This document shows, in pieces, positions 25,501 through 34,136 of a stretch of 64,000 nucleotides of DNA. The stretch's first letter is position 1, and each line of letters opens with the position of its first letter. Origin of the DNA: Pseudomonas mucoides (lineage in GTDB: Bacteria > Pseudomonadota > Gammaproteobacteria > Pseudomonadales > Pseudomonadaceae). The stretch lies in NCBI RefSeq assembly GCF_015461845.1, contig NZ_JACOPW010000002.1, positions 868,001-932,000 on the forward strand, in the 5' to 3' direction. Made by a program: the position numbers and the translations under genes. Below the pieces are notes generated by a model. That model worked only from the letters and a program-made list of their open reading frames with translations. It searched no databases and had not been told where the DNA came from.

Positions 25501-28474
25501 TATACGTTTGTGCCGTGTGCGTTTCCGGATTGGTCAGGCTGACCAGCAAGCCATTGCCGCCAATCCCGCCCGCGCCACCGGTGGAGTAAACACCGACATG
25601 GTTGGCCGCGATCAGCGTGCCGTATTTGTGCTCGCTCTTGTACGCCGTGGCACTGGCGCCAGAATCGGTGTAGCTCAATTCGACGTAGCTATCGGCATAG
25701 CCGAAGACATCACCGGCCAGGTGCCGGGCGTCGGTGGTGCGCTCAATGATGTCCTTGAATTGCTCGGTCACCACCTGCTCATTGAGGTTGGTCATCGCTG
25801 GCAAGCCGAGGTCGAGGCGGAACAGGTAATAGAAACGGTCACCGTCCATCAACCGTTCCATCTGGTCCTCGAAAATGGCGTTGAAAGTGGTACCCAGTTG
25901 CCCGGTATAGACGTGTTTTTCCGCCAGGCCACCGATCCACAGGTCAATCGCGTTGTAGCCGTCATAGCCCGCCACATGATTGCCGTTGGCGTCTGCTGCG
26001 CCGGAGAGGAATAACGCCGCCTCTTCGGCCGTGACGCTGCCACCGGCATAGGTGGCGGTAACGCCGGAGACATCGGCATCGATGATCGCCTGGGCATGCG
26101 CCACGTCGCCGTCGAAGGAATAGGCGGCGATAAAATTCACCAGGGACTCGGGGTGAATCATGTTGTTGGCGAAGTCACTCCAACTGGTATAGGGCGTCAG
26201 GCCATCGACGATCAGGTTGGTGTGGTGCTGCGCGCCGGCCGGTGAGGCCCGTTCGGCAATCAGCGCATCGTGGATCTGCTGACGCGCCTGGTTCAGGGTC
26301 GGCAGGCCCAAGTCGCGACCACGGGCCAGGTTGATCGTTGCCAGGTCCAAAGGCTGGCCCAGCAAGCCTTGTTGCAAGGCCGGAGTGACGAACTCGTCGA
26401 TTTCGTTACTGATCTGCCGAGTCATGCCCAACGCGATAGCGGTCGGCCCCACTTCGGCGAAACCGCCAGGGTTGAGGAAGGCCTGCTCCAGCGCATAGTG
26501 GGTAATCGCGCCGGTCAGGTCGTAGCCGCCGCTCGCGCTTTTTTCCAGGGCATCGATGGTTTCACGCAATTGCGAGTGCCCGAAACGGAACGCTGCCTGG
26601 CCATACTCCAGCGAGATGTTGGTGTTGATGCCCGAGTCGTAGGTTACGAATTCCGGCAGGTCCGGGGTAATCAGCCGCGCGTACTGGTCGATCGCGACGT
26701 GTTGGTATTCCATTTCCACGGTCAACTTGGCGGCGTAGAACAACTTGTCCTGATCCCAGGACACCGTGACGCCATCGGCCAGGGTGAAGTTGCCATTGAC
26801 ATCGGTATAGAAACCACCGCTACCGTTACTCACCTGTACCTGCCAGTTGTGGCGCACAGTGACGTCGGTCTGCGCCAGCACCTCGTTCTGCAGGTTGATC
26901 AGCTGCACGTTGTGGTCTTCGTGGAAGACGTGGTGAATGGCGGTCAGGCCGAAGTTTTCGTTCACCCGGCCATCACCGGCAATGTAGTGGTCGCCCACCG
27001 ACTCCAGCAGCAACTCGTTGGCCACCGCAAAATCGGCACTGCCGGGCGCGGCGCTGATGGAGAAGTCAGAAAAGTTGACGAAGCTGAACAGGTTCTTCGG
27101 CCCCGAGTTGTCATAGTTGATGACCATCCCGAACGGGTTGTTCGCATCGAATGTGATGCTGGTGATGTGCGCATCCAGCGACATCAGCTTCGCCTGATCG
27201 ATATGCAGATCGTCGAAGTGCGGGTTCATGTCCAGCAGGATCGCTTCGCGGGTGTACACCGCTTGCACGCCTGCCGTGGTCGGGTCTGCGTCCAGCACAT
27301 GGCCGTGGGCATCGCGCACGCGGAAGTTGGCGATGTCGTCCCAGGTCAGGTCGTCACGACCGGTGGCCAGCACATGAGCACGTAACTCGCTCAGGGTCGG
27401 CAGGGTCTGGTGGGTCAGCACACCGTTGAGGGTCCAGGCGGCTTCATCACTCAGGGTCGTGCCGTCGAACAACGCCGCCCCGGCAATGAATTGGCCAGGG
27501 TGATTAGGGTCCGCTACCCACTGACGCAGCAATTGAGTCACGGCATCGTTAGAGCCGTAAGTCTGGTTCTGATCGATGTACGGCGAGTCGAGGTTGACGT
27601 ATTGCGCCTGGCCTTGGCCGTCCACTTCGCTGACTGTCGCCCGATGCACTTTGATCGAGTAAACCGGTTGCCCGTCCGGGCCAATCGAGCCATACAGCGG
27701 ATCATCCGGCGCCAACGGAATAGTGATCGTCGCGTTTTGATTGGGCTTGTTGATGAAGTCCAGGCCGTGGTCGAAGAACTGCCCGAACAAGGTGAACCAG
27801 CCAGTGGTCGACGGGTCGCCGCTGACGGTGTTCTGGTTGCGAATGTAGTACTGGCCGGAATCCGGTGAGGTGGTATCGACTTCGCCGATGGTACCGAGAA
27901 TGCCCGGATCCGTGACGATCGCCACGCCGTTCGCGGTGTGCTGGATGTGCCCATTGGCATCGGTGGCAAAAGTCACCCCGCCGCTGACAATGGTCTGGCT
28001 GATCATCCGTGGTGTGTAGTCCACCAGCGAGGCTGTCGGATCGCTATACAGTGAACTATTGTCAGTCAGGGGCGTGGCATCGGCGGGAACGCCCGGTCCT
28101 GCCAACGCGGCGTTATCCAGGTTCTGATGAACGTAGTGCGTGTAGTCCGAGTGGGTCAGGCGGATGAAGTTCTGCCCGAAACTGCCCCAACTCTGTCCGT
28201 CCTGCGTCAGGTTGTTGAAGTGACCAGAGACGTCACGCAAACCGATCGGGTCCCGTGCGCCGTTGTACCACTGGGTTTCGCCGGCCGGGATGTCCAGCGG
28301 ATTGAAACTGCCGAGGATGCCCAGCACATGGACATTGCCGTCCGAACCGTTGTAACCGTACAGCGGTTCACCAGCGGCGTTGTAACCCACGATATGAATG
28401 GTCGGAAACGTAACCTGCTGTTCAAGAAACGAAATATCGTTTTGATTGAGGGTGAAGCGTTTTAGCTCATACAT
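22529..28474 (-). CDS. Secreted RTX protein with animal-type heme peroxidase domain
   Basis: A 1981-aa protein. Residues ~190-900 are an animal-type heme peroxidase: 'FGQFFDHGLDF' with distal His236 and its Gln and Asp neighbours, 'DGRVNEN' with the catalytic Arg503, and 'FRFGHS' with the proximal His633. The position after the distal His is Gly, where myeloperoxidase has a calcium-binding Asp. RTX nonapeptides (GGxGxDxxx) lie at about 1015-1185 and between about 1530 and 1890, with Ig-like sequence between. The C-terminus 'LVGHVALTASDFVGVA' and the absence of a signal peptide fit type I secretion. I recall a similar P. putida peroxidase linked to root colonisation. The matching transporter is encoded at 31-35.5 kb. 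Confidence 0.93.
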   Translation of the reverse strand: MYELKRFTLNQNDISFLEQQVTFPTIHIVGYNAAGEPLYGYNGSDGNVHVLGILGSFNPLDIPAGETQWYNGARDPIGLRDVSGHFNNLTQDGQSWGSFGQNFIRLTHSDYTHYVHQNLDNAALAGPGVPADATPLTDNSSLYSDPTASLVDYTPRMISQTIVSGGVTFATDANGHIQHTANGVAIVTDPGILGTIGEVDTTSPDSGQYYIRNQNTVSGDPSTTGWFTLFGQFFDHGLDFINKPNQNATITIPLAPDDPLYGSIGPDGQPVYSIKVHRATVSEVDGQGQAQYVNLDSPYIDQNQTYGSNDAVTQLLRQWVADPNHPGQFIAGAALFDGTTLSDEAAWTLNGVLTHQTLPTLSELRAHVLATGRDDLTWDDIANFRVRDAHGHVLDADPTTAGVQAVYTREAILLDMNPHFDDLHIDQAKLMSLDAHITSITFDANNPFGMVINYDNSGPKNLFSFVNFSDFSISAAPGSADFAVANELLLESVGDHYIAGDGRVNENFGLTAIHHVFHEDHNVQLINLQNEVLAQTDVTVRHNWQVQVSNGSGGFYTDVNGNFTLADGVTVSWDQDKLFYAAKLTVEMEYQHVAIDQYARLITPDLPEFVTYDSGINTNISLEYGQAAFRFGHSQLRETIDALEKSASGGYDLTGAITHYALEQAFLNPGGFAEVGPTAIALGMTRQISNEIDEFVTPALQQGLLGQPLDLATINLARGRDLGLPTLNQARQQIHDALIAERASPAGAQHHTNLIVDGLTPYTSWSDFANNMIHPESLVNFIAAYSFDGDVAHAQAIIDADVSGVTATYAGGSVTAEEAALFLSGAADANGNHVAGYDGYNAIDLWIGGLAEKHVYTGQLGTTFNAIFEDQMERLMDGDRFYYLFRLDLGLPAMTNLNEQVVTEQFKDIIERTTDARHLAGDVFGYADSYVELSYTDSGASATAYKSEHKYGTLIAANHVGVYSTGGAGGIGGNGLLVSLTNPETHTAQTYIRDYRPDQGENPDGTAAVGYNSHEVLVGTDYNDWLDAGDGDDTIYGEGGDDILDGKAGADHIYGGDGNDVIYGGDIEDFLDGGEGDDTIYAGTSAGALDVVIGGNGNDHLYGEAGIDELYGGAGNDYIDAGGDTDLVHGGDGNDEIYGGDGPDILFGEDGDDIISGGSTGDQEFGGVGDDILLPGLGGAPGQGDGDEALGDVGFDIAAFSDVNIALDAAADLNNQNIVAAPGTSVLFQPFNALLTDIEGLIGSRFSDARANTATPANPLAGLIGNATENWLIGGSGDDVSQGNGGNDVIVGDSIKLADLNHLLASQGFAEHFTGLQSTRPDFVLGDNHQAAGTADGAADTAIYSGNYANYSITKFTDTRPGGELITAFKVVDLRVGAANVDGTDIVIGVEKLRFADRTINLSITNHLPTGNVVLSGYATAPTTPSRPVPAQYRLTANTSAIQDADGLPGPSGFSYQWQALVGATWISIAGANASTFAPTSAQFGQQLRVITTYTDNNGTVEQLTSDPSEAVGRFIEGTNFFGNTLNGTNYQDILMGYSGNDVLNGGLGSDLLDGGTGNDTMRGNAGNDIYMVDANGDVVQENLNEGTDTVMSSVSYTLGANVENLTLLGSNNINGTGNALDNVIHGNSGNNQLSGLAGNDTVFGEAGNDTMLASLNDGNDHYDGGTGTDTYDLSATSAPATVDLIAGTSTSTQTGNDSLTGIENVTGSSGDDHIQGDGVSNVLQGQGGNDWMDGGSGDDTLIGGQGADNLFGGLGNDTFRASVNDGNDSYDGGGDTDTYDLSGTSASATVNLSTGLASSSQTGSDTLTGVENVIGSSGANTLTGDNANNALTGQGGIDTLSGGGGADTLTGNGNRDTLTGGAGADMFVFSSTSDSGTSTTSRDVITDFTQGSDHIDLTSIDARTSGAGSAGNQDFTFLGEWNGAGTEFSNQAQLKYHFVNVGGVDHTYVEGNVNSGNGADFQIDLVGHVALTASDFVGVA

Positions 28475-28546
28475 GGCAAGCTCCAGATATCCATTGAACA
28501 GCAGGGTTTTTCACCGACTTATCACGATGATCAGGGAACCGGACTG

Positions 28547-30037
28547 ATGGCAAAAGATGCAAAAGTCGAATCAAAAAACGAGACTTTTGTCGGTGATCAA
28601 ACTGAGACTTTGGTCGAGCCCCTCTCGGCCAGCGAGCAAGAGCACAAGGCCCGCTGGCGCATCAGGTTCAAGACCCGCGCACGCAACCTGAGTCGCTCTA
28701 CACAATTCGTCATCGCCGCCGCGCTGATCCTGGGGCTGACCATGTTTTTCGTCGGCAAGCTGGTCAGTGCGCGCATAGAACGCGCGGCCGTGCAAAGCGC
28801 CGCGGAGGCCGGCGCCCACTATATGGAAGCGTTCCTGGAGCCCTACGTTCAGGAGATGAGCCGCGATAACGGGCTGTCGGCGTCGAGCATAAAATCCCTG
28901 GATCGCCTCATGGAGAGCCGTTCGTTGAAACGGCACATTGTCTCGATCAAGATCTGGCGGGCAGACGGCACGGTGGCTTACAGCACCGATAAATCCATTA
29001 CCAACCGCAAGTTCCCGATGGATGAAATCGCCGGTGCGATCAAGGGCAACGTGGTCACCGACCTTGAGGACCTGGATCAGGAAGAGAATGAGTTCGAGCG
29101 AAAGCTGAACGTACCGCTCTATGAAATTTATGCACCGCTGCGGGAGTTCACTACCGGGAAAATCATCGCGGTGGGCGAGTTCTATGAAATGGCGGCCAGT
29201 CTGGAGGAGGAAATCAATCGCGTCCGCCAGCAAGTATGGCTGGTGGTCGGTGCCGCGACCCTGGCGATGCTGACGCTGCTGTTCTTTCTGGTCCGGCGTG
29301 GCGACAAGATCATCCAGCGTCAACAAGTGGCGTTGCGCTTGCGACTGCTGGAGCAAAACCGGTTGCACATCAGCAATGCCGCGTTGCAACGCAAGATGAC
29401 CAACGCGACTCAGGAGTTTTCACGAATAAACGAACTGACGCTGCGGCGCATCGGTGCGGACCTGCACGACGGCCCCGCGCAACTGTTGACCCTGATTCTC
29501 ATCCGCCTCGACGACCTTGCGGAAAATTGCACGGAGGTCGATCAGGAATCGATGGAAACCATCCGGGGAGCGGCGAGCGATGCATTAAGGGAGGTGCGCG
29601 ATCTTTCCCGGGGGCTGGCCCTTCCGGAAATCAACGATCTGACGCTGTTGGAGGAGTTGAAACTCGTAGCCCAGCGACATGAGCAGCGCACCGGCACCAA
29701 GGTCAAATTGAAACTGGGGCACTTGCCCGATGGGGTGCCGTTGCCGCTCAAGCTGTGCATCTATCGCTTCGTGCAGGAAACCCTGAACAATGCGTACCGC
29801 CATGCCGCAGGCAAAGGTCAGGTTCTGAGCGCCAACCTTGTCGACGGAATGTTGCTCATCACGATCAACGATAACGGCCCGGGCATGAACGCCGATGCCC
29901 TGGTGGTCGACACCCACGGCAGGACGCGGTTGGGGCTGGCGGGGTTGCGTTATCGTGTGGAATCGCTGGGTGGCGTGTTCCGCATTGACTCAGCAACCGG
30001 CAAAGGCACGTCGGTTACCGCACAATTCAAGCTGTAG
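28547..30037 (+). CDS. NarL-type sensor histidine kinase
   Basis: A 496-aa kinase. It has a hydrophilic ~50-residue N-terminal tail, helices at about 54-73 and 230-249, a periplasmic domain of ~155 residues between them, then a HisKA_3 domain with the phospho-acceptor His307 in 'RIGADLHDGPAQLLTLIL' and an HATPase with 'FVQETLNNAYRHA' and 'DNGPGM..GLAGLRYRVESLGG'. It starts 72 bp from the divergent peroxidase gene, and its stop codon touches that of the LuxR-type regulator on the other strand. Context suggests it controls the peroxidase and its secretion system. Confidence 0.92.
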   Translation: MAKDAKVESKNETFVGDQTETLVEPLSASEQEHKARWRIRFKTRARNLSRSTQFVIAAALILGLTMFFVGKLVSARIERAAVQSAAEAGAHYMEAFLEPYVQEMSRDNGLSASSIKSLDRLMESRSLKRHIVSIKIWRADGTVAYSTDKSITNRKFPMDEIAGAIKGNVVTDLEDLDQEENEFERKLNVPLYEIYAPLREFTTGKIIAVGEFYEMAASLEEEINRVRQQVWLVVGAATLAMLTLLFFLVRRGDKIIQRQQVALRLRLLEQNRLHISNAALQRKMTNATQEFSRINELTLRRIGADLHDGPAQLLTLILIRLDDLAENCTEVDQESMETIRGAASDALREVRDLSRGLALPEINDLTLLEELKLVAQRHEQRTGTKVKLKLGHLPDGVPLPLKLCIYRFVQETLNNAYRHAAGKGQVLSANLVDGMLLITINDNGPGMNADALVVDTHGRTRLGLAGLRYRVESLGGVFRIDSATGKGTSVTAQFKL

Positions 30038-30736
30038 TCAGGAGCCCCCTCGGGCGTCCAGGGACGACGTCGCTGACGTCACATGAAGTCGACCAATACT
30101 CTCTCGTTCCCAATAGCGCCTCAAGGCCGTGACGGCTTCCACACGATTGCGGGCATGCAGCTTTTGCATCACGCAGGTCATGTAGTACTTGACGGTTTTT
30201 TCGCTGATCAACAGCTTTGAGGCCACTTCCTTATTTGTCAGGCCCTTTGAGACTTCACGGATGATCTGCTCTTCCCGATGGGTCAGGTCGATCTTGCGAA
30301 CTTCAGCCTCATGCTTTTTAAAATTGCTCAACAGCTTATTGGCAAATTCGGGGGTAATGTACGTGTCGCCACGGGCAATCGACCGGATCGCCAGCACCAG
30401 GTCTGGCCCGCTGACCCCTTTCAAGACATAGCCACGAGCTCCCGCTTCGAGTGCTGAATAAGCATCATCCTCTGACTCGGACACTGTCAGCATCAACACC
30501 TTCACATCCGGCAGCTGCGTAGAAATGAACCGCACGGAGCCAAACACGTCGCCCGGCATATTGACGTCCATCAGCATCACGTCCGGCCTCGTTCGCATCG
30601 CGATGCCCCGGGCTTCATCCGCGCTGGCACCCTGCTCTACGACTTGTAAATCCGCCCTCTTCCTCAACGTGTTGGCAACACCTTCACGCAACAACGGATG
30701 ATCGTCGACGATGCCAATCCGAATGAACGGGTTCAT
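30038..30736 (-). CDS. NarL/LuxR-family response regulator
   Basis: A 232-aa regulator, with receiver phospho-acceptor Asp57 in 'PDVMLMDVNMPGD' after 'RIGIVDDHPLLREGVA', and a LuxR-type helix-turn-helix near the C-terminus ('LTHREEQIIREVSKGLTNKEVASKLLISEKTVKYYMTCVMQKL'). It is the evident partner of the adjacent kinase although encoded on the opposite strand. The start is the ATG at 30736 with AGGAG upstream; the frame to 30862 is not receiver-like. It is divergent from the type I secretion operon, which begins 288 bp away, so it sits between the two gene sets it would be expected to control. Confidence 0.93.
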   Translation of the reverse strand: MNPFIRIGIVDDHPLLREGVANTLRKRADLQVVEQGASADEARGIAMRTRPDVMLMDVNMPGDVFGSVRFISTQLPDVKVLMLTVSESEDDAYSALEAGARGYVLKGVSGPDLVLAIRSIARGDTYITPEFANKLLSNFKKHEAEVRKIDLTHREEQIIREVSKGLTNKEVASKLLISEKTVKYYMTCVMQKLHARNRVEAVTALRRYWERESIGRLHVTSATSSLDARGGS

Positions 30737-31024
30737 GACATGCTCCTGAAAGGGCCAAGTATTCGAACACCCATTGATTAATAGCAGGTAACCCGAACGG
30801 GCGCTGGGCTCCGGATGGAAATGCCGGGGTCTTTGAGGGCAAAAATTAGACTTAAGTCGCACGAAATTTGCCCGTCAATAAGCAATCTTCGTCATAAGCT
30901 TCTGAAAAATCAGACGCCAACTCATTGTTTTTGAAGACTGTCAAAAACGTCAAAAAAACTTTTTGCTAAAAAACCCGGATCAGCCCTCCATCCGACCAAC
31001 AGTCGTTCCCCTACGCTGAGGTAC

Positions 31025-32788
31025 ATGAATCCACGGTTCGGGGACCCTCCGATGGACAACAAAACCCAGCAGCGATCCGAGTTGGCCGAGGTGCTTTTTC
31101 GGCTGCGCCATACGTTTTATTCGCTGGCCGGGTTCAGTGGTGTGATCAACGTACTGATGCTGACCCCGGCCATTTACATGCTGCAGGTGTATGACCGGGC
31201 GCTGGTCAGCAGCAACCTCACCACGCTGCTGATGCTGACCTTACTGATGATCGGTTTGTACACCTTGCTGGCCATGTTGGAAGTGGTGCGAACCCGCGTG
31301 CTGATCCGGGTCGGCAATCGTCTGGACATGGCCTTGAACCGTCGTGTCTTTACCGCCGCGTTCGAGCGCAACCTGCAGCGGGCCGGCGGCAACCCCGCCC
31401 AGGCCCTGCAAGATCTGGCGCAGGTCCGGCAGTTTCTGACCGGCAACGGGTTGTTCGCGTTCTTCGATGCGCCATGGACGCCCATTTACCTGTTCGTCGC
31501 CTACCTGATTCACCCCTTGCTCGGGATCGTCACCCTGTGCGGATCGCTGATCCTGGTGTCCCTGACCTGGCTCACCGAAATTGCCACCAAAAAGCCGTTG
31601 AGCGAGGCGAACCTGGCGTCACAAATCTCGGGCACTTTCGCCAACAACAATCTACGCAACGCCGAAGTCATCGAAGCCATGGGGATGCTGCCGGCCATCA
31701 CCCAGCGCTGGTTCGGCAGCCACCTGCGGATTCTCGAAATGCAGACCCTGGCCTCCGACCGGGCGGCCTACATCAGTGGTTTGGGGCGGTTCGTGCGGAT
31801 CGCCCTGCAATCGTTGATCCTCGGCACAGGCGCCCTGCTGGCCATCGAAGGCTCGATTACTCCCGGCATGATGATCGCTTGCTCAATCCTCAGCGGTCGC
31901 GCGCTGGCACCGGTGGAGCAACTGATCGGCGCCTGGAAGCAATTGCTCACCAGCCGCCGCGCCTGGTCGCGGCTCAAGCAGCTGCTGCAAGCATTTCCGC
32001 CCCGGGCCGATGCGATGAAACTGCAACGGCCACTGGGCATGCTTTCGGTCGAGCACTTGCACGCCGGCGCGCCAGGCATGAGCCAATCGATCATTCGCGG
32101 GCCGCACTTCAACCTGTCGCCAGGCGAATCGCTGGGCATTATCGGCCCGTCCGCGTCGGGCAAATCCACCTTGGCGCGCCTGCTGGTGGGCATCTGGCCG
32201 GCGCAAAGCGGCAAGGTACGGCTCGACGGCGTGGACGTCTATCTATGGAACAAGGAAGAGCTCGGCCCCTGGGTCGGTTACCTGCCGCAGGATGTGGAAT
32301 TGTTCGAAGGCAGCATCGCCGACAACATCGCCCGTTTCGGTGAGGTCGACAGTGACGCGGTGATCGTGGCGGCCAAACGGGCCGGTGTACACGACATGAT
32401 CCTGCGGTTTGCCCATGGTTATGACACCACCCTGGATGTCGACGGCAACCCGCTGTCCGGTGGGCAACGCCAGCGCATCGGCCTGGCCCGTGCGTTGTAC
32501 GGCGAGCCGTCGATCATCGTGCTCGATGAACCGAACGCCAACCTCGACGACGCCGGGGAAAAAGCCCTGATCGATGTGCTCGAAGACCTCAAATCCCGAG
32601 GGTGCACCACGGTGCTGATCAGCCACCGCCCCAGCATCCTCGGCACCGTCGACAAAGTCCTGATGCTGCGCGAAGGCAGCACGCAATTGTTCGGTCCCCG
32701 GGACGAAGTGTTTGCGGCATTGCGTCAAACCAGCGTGCTGCCGACGGTGGGCGCTCCAACCCTGTCAGCCGTTCGCGGGAGAGAATAA
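31025..32788 (+). CDS. Type I secretion ABC transporter (PrtD-like)
   Basis: A 587-aa inner-membrane ABC exporter. A six-helix membrane domain ('VLMLTPAIYMLQVYDRAL', 'LFAFFDAPWTPIYLFVAYLIHPLLG') precedes an ATPase with Walker A 'GPSASGKST' at about residue 375, the signature 'LSGGQRQRIGLARAL' and Walker B 'IIVLDEPNANLD'. It lacks the peptidase-like N-terminal domain of HlyB types and matches the PrtD/AprD group. The ATG at 31052, after GGGGA, is an equally possible start. With the HlyD and TolC genes immediately downstream it forms a complete exporter, most likely for the RTX peroxidase. Confidence 0.93.
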   Translation: MNPRFGDPPMDNKTQQRSELAEVLFRLRHTFYSLAGFSGVINVLMLTPAIYMLQVYDRALVSSNLTTLLMLTLLMIGLYTLLAMLEVVRTRVLIRVGNRLDMALNRRVFTAAFERNLQRAGGNPAQALQDLAQVRQFLTGNGLFAFFDAPWTPIYLFVAYLIHPLLGIVTLCGSLILVSLTWLTEIATKKPLSEANLASQISGTFANNNLRNAEVIEAMGMLPAITQRWFGSHLRILEMQTLASDRAAYISGLGRFVRIALQSLILGTGALLAIEGSITPGMMIACSILSGRALAPVEQLIGAWKQLLTSRRAWSRLKQLLQAFPPRADAMKLQRPLGMLSVEHLHAGAPGMSQSIIRGPHFNLSPGESLGIIGPSASGKSTLARLLVGIWPAQSGKVRLDGVDVYLWNKEELGPWVGYLPQDVELFEGSIADNIARFGEVDSDAVIVAAKRAGVHDMILRFAHGYDTTLDVDGNPLSGGQRQRIGLARALYGEPSIIVLDEPNANLDDAGEKALIDVLEDLKSRGCTTVLISHRPSILGTVDKVLMLREGSTQLFGPRDEVFAALRQTSVLPTVGAPTLSAVRGRE

Positions 32789-34135
32789 ATGGGCGCCGTG
32801 AGTCTCGATCCGCGTGGCCAGGATTTGCTGCGTGCGGCGGCCAGTATCGATGTCGATGACCACCGTCCGGCACGTTGGGGCGTGTTGCTGGTGATCCTCG
32901 GTTTTGGCGGATTTCTGCTCTGGTCCTGGCTGGCACCGCTGGACGCCGGCATTGTCGCCACCGCCACGGTCAAGGTCACCAGCAACCGCAAAACCATCCA
33001 GCACCTCACGGGTGGCAGTGTCGAAGCGATTCTGGTGCGCGAAGGTGACAGCGTCAGCAAGGACCAGGAACTGGTTCGACTCGACGCCACCCAGGCACTC
33101 TCGGAACAAGGGGTGGTGAACGCGCAGTACATCGCCACCAAAACCATGGAAAACCGCCTTGAGGCCGAGCGCGATGGCGCTGCCGACGTGGTGTTCGACC
33201 CCGCCATGTTGCAGCGTTACGCGGGCAACGATCATCTGAACGACGCCATCAGCCTGCAGCGTCATCTGTTCGCCACGCGGCGCACCAGCCTTGAGGGCGA
33301 GATTGGCATCCTGCGCGAGTCGCTCAACTCCGCCGAAGCGCAGATCAAGGGCTTGCAGCACATCTACGGTGCCCGTTCCGCGCAGATCGGGTTTCTCAAT
33401 CAGGAACTGGTCGGGGTCCGTCAACTCGCCGCCGAAGGCTATGTGCCCCGCAACCGGATGCTCGAACTTGAACGCACCGGTTCTGACCTCAATGCCTCCC
33501 AGGCCGACAACCTGAACAACATTGCCAAGGCGCGGGGCCAGGTCGCTGACATCAAGCTGCGCATCCTTCAGCGCGAGTACGACTACCGCAAGGAAGTGCA
33601 GTCGCTGCTGGCCGACGTGCAGAAAGAAAACAGCGCCCTCACCGATCGTTTGCAGGCGCTGGACTATCAAGTCCGGCACACGGTGATCCGCTCGCCCATC
33701 GACGGCGTGGTCCAGGGCTTGAACGTGTCGACCATCGGCGGCGTGATCGCGCCCGGTTTCAAGATCATGGAAATCGTGCCGGCCCACGAACCGTTGCAGA
33801 TCGACGCGATGGTGCCGGTGCAAGCCATCGACCGGATGACGCCAGGCCTGCCGGTGACCATTTCATTCCCTGCGTTCAACCACGTGCAGACCCCGAACAT
33901 TCCGGGCCAGGTGCTGACCATTTCCGCCGACCGCCTGGTCAGCGACGACAACAAACAGCCCTATTACCTGGCGCAGATCGAAGTGACACCCGCCGGCATG
34001 GCCATGCTGGGCAGCAACCATATTCGCGCGGGCATGCCCGCCTCCGTCACCATCAAGACGGGCGAGCGCAACATGATGAGTTACCTGTTGAAACCACTGC
34101 TGGACCGGGTCAACAGCGCCTTTAAGGAGCAGTGA
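32789..34135 (+). CDS. HlyD-family membrane fusion protein (PrtE-like)
   Basis: A 448-aa periplasmic adaptor. One membrane helix near residues 32-48 ('WGVLLVILGFGGFLLWSWLAPL') is followed by the split lipoyl domain ('GGSVEAILVREGDSVSKDQELVRLD'), a long coiled-coil hairpin (~residues 130-290), and the beta-barrel ('VIRSPIDGVVQGLNVSTIGGVIAPGFKIMEIVP') with C-terminal 'GMPASVTIKTGERNMMSYLLKPL'. The start codon immediately follows the ABC transporter's stop. It bridges the inner-membrane ATPase and the outer-membrane TolC-like channel. Confidence 0.94.
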   Translation: MGAVSLDPRGQDLLRAAASIDVDDHRPARWGVLLVILGFGGFLLWSWLAPLDAGIVATATVKVTSNRKTIQHLTGGSVEAILVREGDSVSKDQELVRLDATQALSEQGVVNAQYIATKTMENRLEAERDGAADVVFDPAMLQRYAGNDHLNDAISLQRHLFATRRTSLEGEIGILRESLNSAEAQIKGLQHIYGARSAQIGFLNQELVGVRQLAAEGYVPRNRMLELERTGSDLNASQADNLNNIAKARGQVADIKLRILQREYDYRKEVQSLLADVQKENSALTDRLQALDYQVRHTVIRSPIDGVVQGLNVSTIGGVIAPGFKIMEIVPAHEPLQIDAMVPVQAIDRMTPGLPVTISFPAFNHVQTPNIPGQVLTISADRLVSDDNKQPYYLAQIEVTPAGMAMLGSNHIRAGMPASVTIKTGERNMMSYLLKPLLDRVNSAFKEQ

Positions 34136-34136
34136 C

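Noticed and set aside
23489-27385. Several 150-420 codon plus-strand frames antisense to the RTX peroxidase gene
   Set aside because: They mirror the repeated GGxGxDxxx codons of the real gene and have no ribosome-binding sites or recognisable domains.
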